DNA of 47,796 nt from Sulfuriflexus sp032250955 (GTDB taxonomy: Bacteria > Pseudomonadota > Gammaproteobacteria > AKS1): positions 1 through 47,796 of the forward strand of contig NZ_JAVVES010000016.1 in assembly GCF_032250955.1 (NCBI RefSeq), written 5' to 3'. How positions within the stretch are numbered: position 1 is the first letter of the stretch; every line of letters begins with the position of its first letter. Below the pieces are notes generated by a model. It had not been told where the DNA came from. It was given only the letters and a program-made list of their open reading frames with translations, and ran no database searches. Positions 27,793-37,158 of the stretch are shown piece by piece. A program made the position numbers and the translations under genes.

Positions 27793-28116
27793 ATGACCTT
27801 CGTCGTTACTGAAAATTGTATCAAGTGCAAATATACCGACTGCGTCGATGTTTGCCCGGTGGATTGTTTCCATGAGGGGCCGAACTTCCTTGTGATTGAC
27901 CCCGAGGAATGCATTGACTGCACCCTGTGCGAGCCGGAATGCCCGATTGCGGCTATTGTTGCCGAAGATGACGTGCCGGATGATCAACAGCAGTTCATCG
28001 CCCTCAACGCCGAACTGGCCAGGGAATGGCCGGTTATCGATACGGTCAAACCGCCCCCTGATGATGCCGATGAGTGGAAGGACGTCCCCGACAAGCTCCA
28101 ATACCTTGAGCGTTAA
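27793..28116 (+). CDS. fdxA: 7Fe ferredoxin FdxA
   Basis: A 107-aa soluble electron carrier. Its cysteines sit as in Azotobacter ferredoxin I: C9, C17 and C50 for the [3Fe-4S] cluster; C21, C40, C43 and C46 for the [4Fe-4S] cluster; C12 and C25 extra. The start MTFVVTENCIKCKYTDC is typical. In pseudomonads I recall fdxA directly after mutS. Here it follows the Wsp operon, which may have been inserted between the two. Confidence 0.95.
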   Translation: MTFVVTENCIKCKYTDCVDVCPVDCFHEGPNFLVIDPEECIDCTLCEPECPIAAIVAEDDVPDDQQQFIALNAELAREWPVIDTVKPPPDDADEWKDVPDKLQYLER

Positions 28117-28146
28117 TCACGCGCACTCTCCGTAAGGCGGTAACAC

Positions 28147-31086
28147 GTGCCAGATCAACCTATCGTCGGCATCACCCTGCTGCCCTACAACGTTGACCCC
28201 TTACAGCACCTCTGCGCGCGTCTCTGCTCACAGTACAAGGCGCATTGGCCGGACCTGAGCCGGGTAATGATCCTCATGCCCGAGGGTGATGCCCGCCACC
28301 GGCTTAACCGCTTGCTGATCGCAAACTCCCCCACCGGCGCAGTGTTGGGCCCCCGGCAGATGAGCTTGCACGCATTTGTGCAGCAGCACAGTCCCGGTGA
28401 TGCCCTGTGTATCAACCTGCACGCACGCGAACTGCTCCTCGTCGAGGCTCTGCGGGAACACAAGCCGCTCTATGGCAAAAGCAACCCGTGGCTGCTGGCG
28501 GAAAACCTGCTCCAGCTGTTCGATGAACTGAACCGGCAACAATGTCACCTGCCCGACGATTATGACGCCTTCACCGGCGCACTCGAACAGGCCTATGGCT
28601 TTACCCCTGATGCGTGCCGACAACTGGCTCCCCTGCTCAATCACGAGGCAGAACTTGTCTATACCCTGTGGCGGGCCTGGCGTGAACAACTGGCTGCCGA
28701 AGGCTTCCTCGACCCGCACGACGATTATGGCCAGCGCCTGGCGAACCTGCACCTGCCTGACGATATCGAGCACTGTTACCTGCTCGGCTATGAGCGGCTT
28801 ATCCCTGCCGAGGCGGCCTGGTTTGGCCGGGCGGCCAAGTCGGGCAGGGCCAGTCTGTACCTGCAGGGGCAAACGGGTATGGCGGAGACTGATTACCATC
28901 CGGATGCGGTTATCAGCTCGCTGCTCGCCGCCTTGCCGGATATCCCCGTCAGCAGCCAGGGGCAGGCCGATGGCTACAGCGAGGCCCTGAATACTGTCTA
29001 TGCCCAGGGCGGTGAGCCCATTACCATGCGGGCGCAGCATTATGCCGCGCAGGTGAAACAAAGCCCCGTGCAGGGTCGCCTGCAGATCCTTGCGGCCAGC
29101 AGCCAGGAGCAACAGGCCCTCGGTATCGAGCTGCAGAGCCGCTTGTGGTTGGCAGAGAATACCGGCCAGATCGGCATTGTCACGCAGGATCGCCGCCTGG
29201 CGAGACGACTGCGGGCGCTGTTCGAACGCGCCGGCATCCAGATACAGGATCAGTCTGGCTGGGCACTCTCCACCACCAGCGCCGCCGCCGTGCTGGAACG
29301 CTGGCTGGAATGCATCGAACAGGACTTTGATCACCTGCCACTGCTCGACCTGCTGAAGTCCACCCTCCTCATTGATGAAGAGCAGCGTGAAAAACATTTA
29401 AAAACCGTTTATCGCTTTGAACAGGATATCGTCCTGCATGAAAATATCGCCAGCGGGCTATGGCGTTACCGCCGTCAGCTCGATGCCCGGCACGCACGCC
29501 TGCCGGAGATATGGACCCGGGAGATGAGCCGCTCGTTACACACGCTGTTTGACCAGCTCGAACATGCCGCCTCGCCCCTGCTCGCCCTCATGGGCAAGAA
29601 AAATCTGCAGCCGCTGACCTTTATTCATGCCTTGCAAGAGAGCCTGCAACGACTCGGCCTGCTGGAAGCCTTCGCCGAGGACGCCGCCGGCCAACGTATC
29701 CTCAGCGAACTTGAGGGAATGGCGCATGCCCTCAGCGGTCGCCAACTGCTCATGCACTGGGGCGAACTCCGTAGCTGGCTGGGGCGGACAATGGAACGTT
29801 ATAACTTTTGCCCGCAAAGTCGGCAAAGCCGGGTGCAGCTGCTGGACATGAATAGCACGGCGCTTTGTCGCTTTGATGCCCTGATCCTGGCTGCAGCTGA
29901 CCAGGAACACCTGCCGGGTCGCAATGAACCGTCGGCCTTTTTTAACGATGCGGTAAGACAGGCGCTCGGCCTGGAGCTCAGTCTCGTCAGGCAACGTCAG
30001 CAGTTTTATCGCTTCCGCTGCCTGCTCGAGGCCGCGCCACAGATACTCCTGAGCTATCATGGCGAGCAAGACGGCGAAGCGATCGCCCCCAGCCCATGGC
30101 TGGCGGCGCTGCAGAATTTTCACCAGCTCGCCTGGAACGATCGGCTGGAGGCCACCTTACTCGAGCGGTATCTTGCCGCCGGTTATAGCGGCTTTAACCA
30201 TACAGTGCCGCTGCCAGCCAACGCGCCGCTCCCGGCCCAGCCGCGGGTGACCTGTCCCTCCCACCTGCTGCCGGCGTCATTATCGGCGAGTAGCTATCAG
30301 CAAATCATCGACTGTCCCTACCAGTTTTTTGCCGCCCGCTGCCTGAAGTTGAAGACCAGTGATGAAATCCGTACGGCACTGGAAAAGAATGACTATGGCC
30401 AGCGCATCCACCTCTGCCTGCAGGCCTTCCATAGCCAGGTAGAGGGCTGCCCGCCACCGTTTGCCCAGGCAGTGAATGCGACCAACCGTCAGGCGGCCGT
30501 ACAACACCTTGATGATATCTCCCGGGCAGTGTTTGCCCGCGACCTGGAAGATAACTTCCAGCACCGCGGCTGGCTACGGCGCTGGCAACAGACCATCCCG
30601 CTGTATATCCACTGGCAAATCAGCCGTGAGCATAACTGGCGTTTCAGCGAGGCCGAATACGAAGGCCAGGCACAGCTGGGCAAGCAGTCGCTGCAGGGCC
30701 GACTGGATCGCCTCGACCGGGCTGTGGCCGGCGAGCACTATGCCATTATTGATTACAAGACCGGCGCCGTCCCCAAACAGGCCGATGTTGATAGTGGCGA
30801 AGCGGTGCAACTGCCCTTCTATGCCTTGTTGCTGGGTGAGGCTATTCAGCGGGTTGAATACCTGGCCATTGATAAAGAGGTCAAGTCCGCGGTCAGCCTG
30901 GATGGCGAGTGGCTGGACGAACTGCGCGTGCAGCAAGCGCACCGCCTGACAGAGATTTTCGAGGCCCTGCACAATGGCCACGCCATGCCGGCCTGGGGAG
31001 ATGAGAAGACCTGTCGCTACTGTGATATGCAGGGCCTGTGTCGGCGGGATGCCTGGCAGCAGGCAGACCAGGAGGTGCCGGCGTGA
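28147..31086 (+). CDS. AddB-like PD-(D/E)XK nuclease, putative DNA repair
   Basis: A 979-aa protein with a GTG start (AAGG 9 nt upstream). The C-terminal part is a RecB/AddB-type nuclease: GRLDRLDR and IIDYKTG (D869, K871), followed by QLPFYALLL. Four cysteines, C723 and C956-x2-C959-x5-C965, match the AddB pattern that holds a [4Fe-4S] cluster around the nuclease. The N-terminal two thirds resemble an inactivated helicase fold with no Walker A, also as in AddB. It belongs with the family that is often labelled 'probable DNA repair protein' in beta- and gammaproteobacteria. With the following gene it would process double-strand ends for RecA-dependent repair. RecBCD genes are not in the window, so whether this pair replaces or adds to RecBCD is unknown. 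Confidence 0.82.
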   Translation: MPDQPIVGITLLPYNVDPLQHLCARLCSQYKAHWPDLSRVMILMPEGDARHRLNRLLIANSPTGAVLGPRQMSLHAFVQQHSPGDALCINLHARELLLVEALREHKPLYGKSNPWLLAENLLQLFDELNRQQCHLPDDYDAFTGALEQAYGFTPDACRQLAPLLNHEAELVYTLWRAWREQLAAEGFLDPHDDYGQRLANLHLPDDIEHCYLLGYERLIPAEAAWFGRAAKSGRASLYLQGQTGMAETDYHPDAVISSLLAALPDIPVSSQGQADGYSEALNTVYAQGGEPITMRAQHYAAQVKQSPVQGRLQILAASSQEQQALGIELQSRLWLAENTGQIGIVTQDRRLARRLRALFERAGIQIQDQSGWALSTTSAAAVLERWLECIEQDFDHLPLLDLLKSTLLIDEEQREKHLKTVYRFEQDIVLHENIASGLWRYRRQLDARHARLPEIWTREMSRSLHTLFDQLEHAASPLLALMGKKNLQPLTFIHALQESLQRLGLLEAFAEDAAGQRILSELEGMAHALSGRQLLMHWGELRSWLGRTMERYNFCPQSRQSRVQLLDMNSTALCRFDALILAAADQEHLPGRNEPSAFFNDAVRQALGLELSLVRQRQQFYRFRCLLEAAPQILLSYHGEQDGEAIAPSPWLAALQNFHQLAWNDRLEATLLERYLAAGYSGFNHTVPLPANAPLPAQPRVTCPSHLLPASLSASSYQQIIDCPYQFFAARCLKLKTSDEIRTALEKNDYGQRIHLCLQAFHSQVEGCPPPFAQAVNATNRQAAVQHLDDISRAVFARDLEDNFQHRGWLRRWQQTIPLYIHWQISREHNWRFSEAEYEGQAQLGKQSLQGRLDRLDRAVAGEHYAIIDYKTGAVPKQADVDSGEAVQLPFYALLLGEAIQRVEYLAIDKEVKSAVSLDGEWLDELRVQQAHRLTEIFEALHNGHAMPAWGDEKTCRYCDMQGLCRRDAWQQADQEVPA

Positions 31087-34000
31087 ACACCAGTCTGCAG
31101 GCCTGCAACCCGCTGCAGAGCACCAGTGTGCACGCCTCGGCCGGCAGCGGCAAAACCTGGCTGCTGGTGTCGCGCCTGTTGCGGTTGTTACTGAACGGCG
31201 CCAAACCGGACGCCGCCCTGGCCATTACCTTTACCCGCAAGGCCGCCGCCGAAATGCAGGAACGGCTGATGTCGCGGCTATATGAACTCGCCTGCATGGA
31301 TGAGCCCGAACTGGTAAAGGCCCTGACCGCAATCGGTCTCGAGGCCAGCGCCGAACAAGTGGCGAACGCCAGGCAACTCTATGAGACCCTGTTGCATCAG
31401 CCGCGCAGCATCAATATCACGACCTTCCATGCCTTTTCGCAGCAGATCCTGCGCCGCTTTGCCTTCGAGGCGGATGTGCCCGCCGGCTTTGAACTCGTTG
31501 ACAAGACCCGCCTGCTCGCCACCGAGGCGTGGGACGCGCTATTCAGGGAGGCGACGGCCGAACCCGACAGCCCGGCCGCGCAGGCCCTCGATCGCCTGTT
31601 CAGTTATTGCGGCGGTATTTTCAATACCCGCCAGGCGCTCGACAGTTTCCTGCAACACCGCAGTGAATGGTGGGCACTCACCGGCAACGGCGAACCGGCA
31701 ACGGCTGTTCAGGCCCTCGCCGAACAACTGGGTATCGACCCGGAGCAACCACCGGACATCAGCCGCTGGCTGGAGGCGCAGCGCCATGCCATTCATGAAT
31801 ACGCCACCCTGCTCGGCCAGCACAAGACCAGCACCAACCGGGACCGGCAACAGCGCATCTATGCGTTGCTTGAATCCACCGCTGCTGACAGTGACTGGCT
31901 GAGCCTGCTGACGAGTGAACTCTTTACTGACAAGGGCACAGCGCGGGCACTTAAATCATCCAAGGCCTTGATTAAAAGCCTCGGCGAGCAAGGAACCGAG
32001 CGCCTGCTGGCACTGCATGCGGAACTGACCGGGCTGATATCCGCACTGAATGACCAGCTCGCGCGCCACCTTGCCTTCAACGTCAACCAGGACTGGTATG
32101 TGGCCGGCCAGCAATACCTGTGGCACTACCAGAATATAAAACAGCAGCAGCGCCTGCTCGATTTTACGGATCTGGAATGGCAGGCCTGCCAGCTATTAAA
32201 TGACGCCGAGCACGCACACTGGATCCAGTACAAGATGGATCAGCGTATCGACCACCTGCTCGTGGATGAGTTTCAGGATACCAACCCGACCCAGTGGCGA
32301 CTCTTGCTGCCGCTCCTGGAAGAACTCGCCGCCGGTGAGACTGACCGGCAGCGTTCGGTGTTCATCGTCGGTGATGCCAAGCAGTCCATTTATGGCTTCC
32401 GCCGTGCGGATGCCAGCCTGTTTGCCTACGCGCGTGACTGGATGCAGGAACAGCTCCAGGCCGGCAGCATCCCCCTGTCTACCTCATGGCGCTCGGCCCC
32501 GGCGATCATGACGTTTGTGAATAATATCTTTGCCGAGGGCGAACTAAACCAGCGGCTCGCAGACTTCGATCATCACAGCACCCACCACGCAACACTCTGG
32601 GGTCGTGTCGAACTGTTACCCTTGCTCAGGCAACCTGACAAGTCTGCAGGCGAAGAGGCCCCGCCTGCGGACTCATTGCGTAATCCTTTGCTCGAACCTC
32701 GCGAGATCCCGGTAAACCGTCTTTATGAAGAAGAGGCGCGGATCATAGTAGACAAGATGCGGTCCCTGGTAGAACAACAGACCCCCATCGAGGAAGATGG
32801 CAGACAGCGTCCCGCGCACTACGGTGACATCATGCTGTTACTGCGTAACCGCAACCATATCGCAAGCTATGAACAGGCCCTGCAGGCTGCCGGCATCCCC
32901 TACCAGGGCAGTGAACCCGGGACCCTGCTGGAAAGTATCGAGATCCAGGACATGCTGGCCCTGCTCGATACCCTGATTGCCCCCTATAACAACCTCTCGC
33001 TGGCGCGGGTCTTGCGCTGCCCGCTGTTTGCCTGCAGCGAACAGGACCTGGCCCTGCTCGCCGACAAGGTCCGGCGCCAACCGCAGAGCTGGTTTGACTG
33101 TCTGACCGATGGCGATGAACGCTTCTCCGCACACCTGCAATTCGCCCGTGACAGCTTGCTGCGCTGGCACGAACAGGCCAGCCAGGTCCCGGTGCATGAC
33201 CTGCTGGACAGGATTTACAGCGAGGCGGATGTCCTCAACCGTTTCAAGCAGGCCTTCCCCAGCCACCTGCAAGGCCGGATCGCGGCCAACCTGTTACGCT
33301 TCCTGGAGCTGGCACTGGAAATCGACAGTGGTCGTTATCCCAGCCTGTCACAATTTCGCGCCCGCCTGAGCGCCCTGCGCAAACAGGACAGGGACGGTCC
33401 CGACCCGGCGCAACCACAGGCCGAGGGACAGCGCCTGCAGATCCTGACCATTCACTCCGCCAAGGGACTCGAGGCCCCCATCGTCTTTATCGCCGACACG
33501 GCCACTGTCCCGAATGATCGCTTCAGTTATAACGCCCATATCAACTGGCCAAGCGGCGCCGACCGGCCGTTACACATGCAGTTATTGCTGAACAACCAGT
33601 CGCGTGATGAAGCCACCCTGGCCTTGCTGGATTCACAGCGCCAGCGCGATGCCCGTGAAGACGCCAACCTCTTGTATGTGGCCCTCACCCGTGCCCGCCA
33701 GTTGCTGTATATCTCCGGCGTGGAACCGGTAAAGAATAAAAACCAGGGCTGGCATAACCAGATCTCACGACAACTGGAAACACTCGGCCTGTTACAAGAG
33801 GAAGGCGGTTGCGTGATAGAGTCGAACAGCGCGCCGACGCTTGATGACTCGGTCGCGACTGAAAGTCCTGCAGCGTTCACACCGGCCACCCATCTTGACA
33901 AGCAAACGGATTATCCCGTTCTCCATCACCTCATTGCCCCCAGTGAGTCTATCGCCATCAATTACAGCGGCGGCCAGTCGTTCCATGATCGCGAGCATGC

Positions 34001-34484
34001 CATTCTGCGCGGCAACATCATTCATCGCATTCTTGAACGTTGCAGTCATGCAGCAGACGCGGCAGGCCATCAAGCGGCCGCTATTTATGCTGAGTTCAGC
34101 AGCCAGGTTAGCCGGGCCGATTTTGAGAATTGCTGGCAAGAGGCCCACAGGGTGCTGCAAGACCGTAACCATGCAGCGCTTTTTTCCGCGGACTGTTTCC
34201 AGCAGGCGTGGAACGAACTGCCTGTTGTTTACCGGCCTGACGATAACCCCGGCGCTATCGTCAACGGCATTATTGACCGCCTCGTGCGTTACGGGGATCG
34301 CCTGCTGATTATTGACTACAAGAGCGGCCAGCTTGCCGAGGGTGAAGACCCTGAACAGCTGGCGGAACACTATCGTCCGCAGCTCGCCTATTATGTACAA
34401 GGGGTACAGAAGTGCTGGCCAGACCTGAAGGTCGAGGCCGGTATCCTGTTTACGGCCGAGAGCCGGTTTATTCAGCTGTTCTGA
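31083..34484 (+). CDS. AddA-like UvrD/REP helicase-nuclease
   Basis: An 1133-aa superfamily 1 helicase. GTG at 31083 is the best start: AGGAGG lies 7 nt upstream, it overlaps the previous stop as GTGA, and Walker A then sits at residues 18-25 (ASAGSGKT). An in-frame upstream start at 31038 would add 15 residues with no similarity. Other motifs: ITFTRKAAAEM (Ia), LLVDEFQDTNPTQW (II, D395-E396), FIVGDAKQSIYGFRRAD (III), LTIHSAKGLEAPIVFI (V) and LLYVALTRARQLLYI (VI). The C-terminal nuclease has GIIDRL and IIDYKSG (D1078, K1080), then PQLAYYV. Two nuclease centres, one per subunit, are the AddAB arrangement. The gene is convergent with dsbC. Confidence 0.88.
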   Translation: MNTSLQACNPLQSTSVHASAGSGKTWLLVSRLLRLLLNGAKPDAALAITFTRKAAAEMQERLMSRLYELACMDEPELVKALTAIGLEASAEQVANARQLYETLLHQPRSINITTFHAFSQQILRRFAFEADVPAGFELVDKTRLLATEAWDALFREATAEPDSPAAQALDRLFSYCGGIFNTRQALDSFLQHRSEWWALTGNGEPATAVQALAEQLGIDPEQPPDISRWLEAQRHAIHEYATLLGQHKTSTNRDRQQRIYALLESTAADSDWLSLLTSELFTDKGTARALKSSKALIKSLGEQGTERLLALHAELTGLISALNDQLARHLAFNVNQDWYVAGQQYLWHYQNIKQQQRLLDFTDLEWQACQLLNDAEHAHWIQYKMDQRIDHLLVDEFQDTNPTQWRLLLPLLEELAAGETDRQRSVFIVGDAKQSIYGFRRADASLFAYARDWMQEQLQAGSIPLSTSWRSAPAIMTFVNNIFAEGELNQRLADFDHHSTHHATLWGRVELLPLLRQPDKSAGEEAPPADSLRNPLLEPREIPVNRLYEEEARIIVDKMRSLVEQQTPIEEDGRQRPAHYGDIMLLLRNRNHIASYEQALQAAGIPYQGSEPGTLLESIEIQDMLALLDTLIAPYNNLSLARVLRCPLFACSEQDLALLADKVRRQPQSWFDCLTDGDERFSAHLQFARDSLLRWHEQASQVPVHDLLDRIYSEADVLNRFKQAFPSHLQGRIAANLLRFLELALEIDSGRYPSLSQFRARLSALRKQDRDGPDPAQPQAEGQRLQILTIHSAKGLEAPIVFIADTATVPNDRFSYNAHINWPSGADRPLHMQLLLNNQSRDEATLALLDSQRQRDAREDANLLYVALTRARQLLYISGVEPVKNKNQGWHNQISRQLETLGLLQEEGGCVIESNSAPTLDDSVATESPAAFTPATHLDKQTDYPVLHHLIAPSESIAINYSGGQSFHDREHAILRGNIIHRILERCSHAADAAGHQAAAIYAEFSSQVSRADFENCWQEAHRVLQDRNHAALFSADCFQQAWNELPVVYRPDDNPGAIVNGIIDRLVRYGDRLLIIDYKSGQLAEGEDPEQLAEHYRPQLAYYVQGVQKCWPDLKVEAGILFTAESRFIQLF

Positions 34485-34511
34485 TTAAACTGACGCTGTA
34501 TTGATGTCGTA

Positions 34512-35255
34512 TTAACGACTGGCTATCTCGTTCTGGAGAATGTATTGCAGCTTGGCCGCCTGGATATAACCCGGCAGGCGTTTGCCATTGGCCAGGAAAA
34601 TCGTCGGCGTGCCAGTGACACCCAGGGCATCGGCAATATCCATGTGCTGCTCGACGGGGTTGTCACAGGTGCGACTCTCGATAGGCTGGCCCGCCACGAT
34701 CCGGTTCATGGCACGACGACGGTCATCGGCACACCAGACCGAAACGGCCTTGTCATAGGAGGCAGACTTTCTGCCTGCCCGCGGGTAAAAGACGTACTTC
34801 ACCTCGATGCCTCGTGACGTGTATTCGCTGATCCCCTGGTGCATCCGGCGGCAGTAACCGCAATCGATATCGGTAAAGACGATTATGGAGTGCTGGCGTT
34901 CCTTGTCGGCCGGATAGATGAGCATATTCTCCGCATCGACCTTCGCCAGTGTCTGCAGGCGCGCCCGGGAACGTTTTTCTTCGGTGATATTGACGTTTGC
35001 CGTAAGGTCGATGATGTCGCCCTTGAGTGCATACTTACCGTCCGCTGACAGGTAGATAAAACCGTCACCAAAATCGACTTCGTAAACACCGGGCACGGGC
35101 AGACTGGATATCCTGTAACCGGTTTCCCCCGGCATGAGTTCGCTGAGGCTCTGTTTGATCGCGGCATGATCTGCATCATCTGCAGCCACCAGGCCGGGAA
35201 CGAAAAACAAGCCCAGGCTGGTGAAGAAGGCACTCGCGAAAAATAACTGTTTCAT
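34512..35255 (-). CDS. dsbC: Periplasmic disulfide isomerase DsbC
   Basis: A 247-aa exported protein with a signal peptide of about 24 residues. The N-terminal dimerisation domain (about 27-85) is joined by a helix to a thioredoxin fold with catalytic C132-G-Y-C135, a structural cysteine pair C175/C197, and cis-Pro P217 in TGTPTIF. It rearranges wrong disulfides and is normally kept reduced by DsbD. AGGGA lies 6 nt before the ATG. It starts 2 nt after the yajQ stop and is probably cotranscribed with it. Confidence 0.95.
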   Translation of the reverse strand: MKQLFFASAFFTSLGLFFVPGLVAADDADHAAIKQSLSELMPGETGYRISSLPVPGVYEVDFGDGFIYLSADGKYALKGDIIDLTANVNITEEKRSRARLQTLAKVDAENMLIYPADKERQHSIIVFTDIDCGYCRRMHQGISEYTSRGIEVKYVFYPRAGRKSASYDKAVSVWCADDRRRAMNRIVAGQPIESRTCDNPVEQHMDIADALGVTGTPTIFLANGKRLPGYIQAAKLQYILQNEIASR

Positions 35256-35257
35256 TC

Positions 35258-35740
35258 TTAATCCCTGAAGTTCGTAAATTGTAATGGCAGGCCGGTCTCG
35301 TTTTCGCGCAACAGCGCCATTACGCTCTGCAGTTCGTCACGCTTTTTACCCGTGACACGCACCTGCTCACCCTGAATAACCGCCTGCACCTTGAGCCTGG
35401 AGTCCTTGATCAACTTGTTGATCTTCTTCGACTGTTCCTTGTCGACCCCCTGGCGAACCGTAATTGTCTGCCTGGCAGACTTCAGCGCCTCTTCGGTATC
35501 ACCCTGTTCGAGGCAACCGATATCAATGCCGCGTTTCGAGAGCTTCTCGTATAAAATGCCGCGAACCTGATCAACGCGGAATTTGCTGTCGCTCTCGATG
35601 CGCAGATCCAGATCATGCTGCACGATCTTCGAATTAGAGCCCTTGAAATCAAATCGGTTCCCTACTTCACGATTAGCCTGATCCACGGCATTGCTCAGTT
35701 CGTGTTTATCGACCTCGGAAACAATATCAAACGATGGCAT
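35258..35740 (-). CDS. yajQ: YajQ family nucleotide-binding protein (UPF0234)
   Basis: A 160-aa cytoplasmic protein with the family start MPSFDIVSEVDKHELSNAV and the FDFKGSNS motif, and a full-length two-ferredoxin-fold layout. Xanthomonas YajQ has been reported to bind c-di-GMP and to act with a transcription factor; nucleic-acid binding is also reported for other members. A GGAGG lies 5-6 nt upstream of the start. Neighbours are dsbC downstream and a repeat-filled spacer upstream. Confidence 0.95.
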   Translation of the reverse strand: MPSFDIVSEVDKHELSNAVDQANREVGNRFDFKGSNSKIVQHDLDLRIESDSKFRVDQVRGILYEKLSKRGIDIGCLEQGDTEEALKSARQTITVRQGVDKEQSKKINKLIKDSRLKVQAVIQGEQVRVTGKKRDELQSVMALLRENETGLPLQFTNFRD

Positions 35741-35805
35741 TTTGACCTCCGGATTAAACGTTTTCAGTGATTATACAGGGAAATTCATCCTATATTAATT
35801 CTTGC

Positions 35806-35840
35806 AACGCAAAGGCGCCAAGACGCAAAGACCGCAAAGG
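35806..35840. repeat. Inverted copy of the GCGTCTTGGCG repeat
   Basis: The reverse complement of this segment matches 36085-36114 with about three mismatches in 29 bases (core GCGTCTTGGCG). It stands in inverted orientation to the tandem copies 250 bp away, so transcripts through the spacer could form a long stem. Confidence 0.8.
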
Positions 35841-35860
35841 ACAAGAATATAACAAAAACT

Positions 35861-35946
35861 TGTCATTCCAGGTGAAACATAGTGGATACCCGCTATCCAG
35901 TGACTTCTATAAGCATGTCTGGATTCTGGCCTGCGCCAGAATGACG
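35861..35946. repeat. Palindromic GTCATTC/GAATGAC element
   Basis: An 86-bp element with outer arms GTCATTC (35862-35868) and GAATGAC (35939-35945), and two inner hairpins: GGATA/TATCC (35884-35898) and TTCTGGC-CTGC-GCCAGAA (35924-35941). The CTGGATTC...GAATGACG end resembles short non-autonomous repeats that I recall in many proteobacterial genomes. Identification with a named family is not possible here. Confidence 0.7.
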
Positions 35947-35995
35947 GGATATTTATGAATTAGTTCGCCTGCTCTGCAGCCTTTGCGCCTCTGCT

Positions 35996-36240
35996 TTGGG
36001 CTTTTAACCACAATCCCATTTTTATAACTCATGGATTTCGGCTAGCACCATGCCGACATGACGGTGATAGTTATAATTCACCCAGCGGTCTCTGCGTCTT
36101 GGCGTCTCTGCGTTGGGCTTTTAACCACAATCTTTTTTATAACTCATGGATTTCGGCTAGCACCATACCGACATAACGGTGATAGTTATAATTCACTCAG
36201 CGGCCTCTGCGTCTTGGCGTCTCTGCGTTGGGCTTTTAAC
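35996..36240. repeat. Imperfect tandem repeat, period 115-117 bp
   Basis: Unit starts TTGGGCTTTTAAC recur at 35996, 36113 and 36228: two full copies of 117 and 115 bp and a 13-bp partial. Each full copy carries ATGGATTTCGGCTAGCACCA and the TGCGTCTTGGCG core. Copies differ by a few substitutions and a 2-nt indel. The array stops 12 nt before the xerD stop codon. Confidence 0.9.
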
Positions 36241-36252
36241 ATACTCCTGGCC

Positions 36253-37158
36253 TCAGCCTCGCGGGTGATGCTCGGCATGCAGGCTCTTCAGTCGTTCACG
36301 GGCGACATGCGTGTAGATCTGGGTCGTTGAAAGATTACTGTGCCCGAGTAACAACTGCACGACGCGCAGATCCGCGCCGTGATTGATCAGGTGGGTAGCA
36401 AAGGCATGGCGCAGGGTGTGCGGCGAGAGGGGCTTATTAATATTGGCCTTCACGGCGTAACGCTTGATTAACTGCCAGAAGGCCTGCCGGGTCATCGGCC
36501 CGCCGCGGCGAGTCGGAAATATTGCGTCCAGCGGCCGGCCATTGGTTATGTCGGCGCGGTCGTAACGGATAAACCGTTCCAGCCAGCTCAAGGCCTCTTC
36601 ACCCAGTGGCACCAGCCGTTCTTTGCCGCCCTTGCCGGTTACCCGCACAACGCCCTGTTGCAGGTTCACCTGCGATAACTCCAGTGTCACCAGTTCGCTC
36701 ACCCGCAAGCCGGTGGCGTAGAGCAACTCGAGCATGGTGCGATCCCGGGAGCCCAGTGCCTCGCTCGTATCGGCTGCCTCCAGCAGGTTTTCCACATCGT
36801 CCTCGGTAAGCAGCTTGGGCAGGGCCCGGGCGATCTTGGGGGCCTCGATACGTGCACTCGGGTCATCCTGCAGACGCCCTTCCCGGATCTGGTACTGGTA
36901 GTAGCGCCGCATACTCGATAACAGCCGTGCCGTGGTGCGTGCATGCGCGCCCTTTGAGGCGCGCTCGGCCAGGTAGGTCAGCAAGTCTTCACGGTGTGCC
37001 AGTTGCAGATTTCGCCCACCGGATTGCAGTGCCCTTGACAGGCCTTGCAGATCGCTACGGTAGGCGCTCAGGGTATTTTCGCTCAGACCCCGTTCCATCC
37101 ACAGGGCATCAAGAAAGGCCTCTATTTCAGCCTGATCGGAATCGACCTGCGCATTCAT
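36253..37158 (-). CDS. xerD: Tyrosine recombinase XerD
   Basis: A 301-aa recombinase that with XerC resolves chromosome dimers at dif. The N-terminal SAM-like core-binding domain (about 8-95) precedes the catalytic domain with all residues present: R152 (ATGLRVSEL), K176, H247-x2-R250 (SPHTLRHAFATHL), H273 (LGHSNLSTTQ) and nucleophile Y282. Length and sequence fit XerD better than XerC or an integron integrase. The start overlaps the end of ogt by 32 nt. A repeat array lies directly downstream. Confidence 0.95.
   Translation of the reverse strand: MNAQVDSDQAEIEAFLDALWMERGLSENTLSAYRSDLQGLSRALQSGGRNLQLAHREDLLTYLAERASKGAHARTTARLLSSMRRYYQYQIREGRLQDDPSARIEAPKIARALPKLLTEDDVENLLEAADTSEALGSRDRTMLELLYATGLRVSELVTLELSQVNLQQGVVRVTGKGGKERLVPLGEEALSWLERFIRYDRADITNGRPLDAIFPTRRGGPMTRQAFWQLIKRYAVKANINKPLSPHTLRHAFATHLINHGADLRVVQLLLGHSNLSTTQIYTHVARERLKSLHAEHHPRG

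Larger units (their letters stand above)
35741..36252. other. Gene-free repeat-rich spacer yajQ-xerD
   Basis: A 512-bp stretch with no credible gene. It contains two kinds of dispersed repeat: a mobile-type palindrome and a tandem plus inverted unit rich in TGCGTCTTGGCG. Small open frames in it are made of repeat sequence and have no family content. The promoter of yajQ should lie near 35741-35800. Confidence 0.8.

Noticed and set aside
28228..29397. Long minus-strand open frame of 389 codons
   Set aside because: It is antisense to the AddB-like gene and shows only biased composition, no motif.
35767..36330. Small plus-strand open frames in the yajQ-xerD spacer
   Set aside because: They consist of repeat sequence or run antisense into xerD; no start signals.
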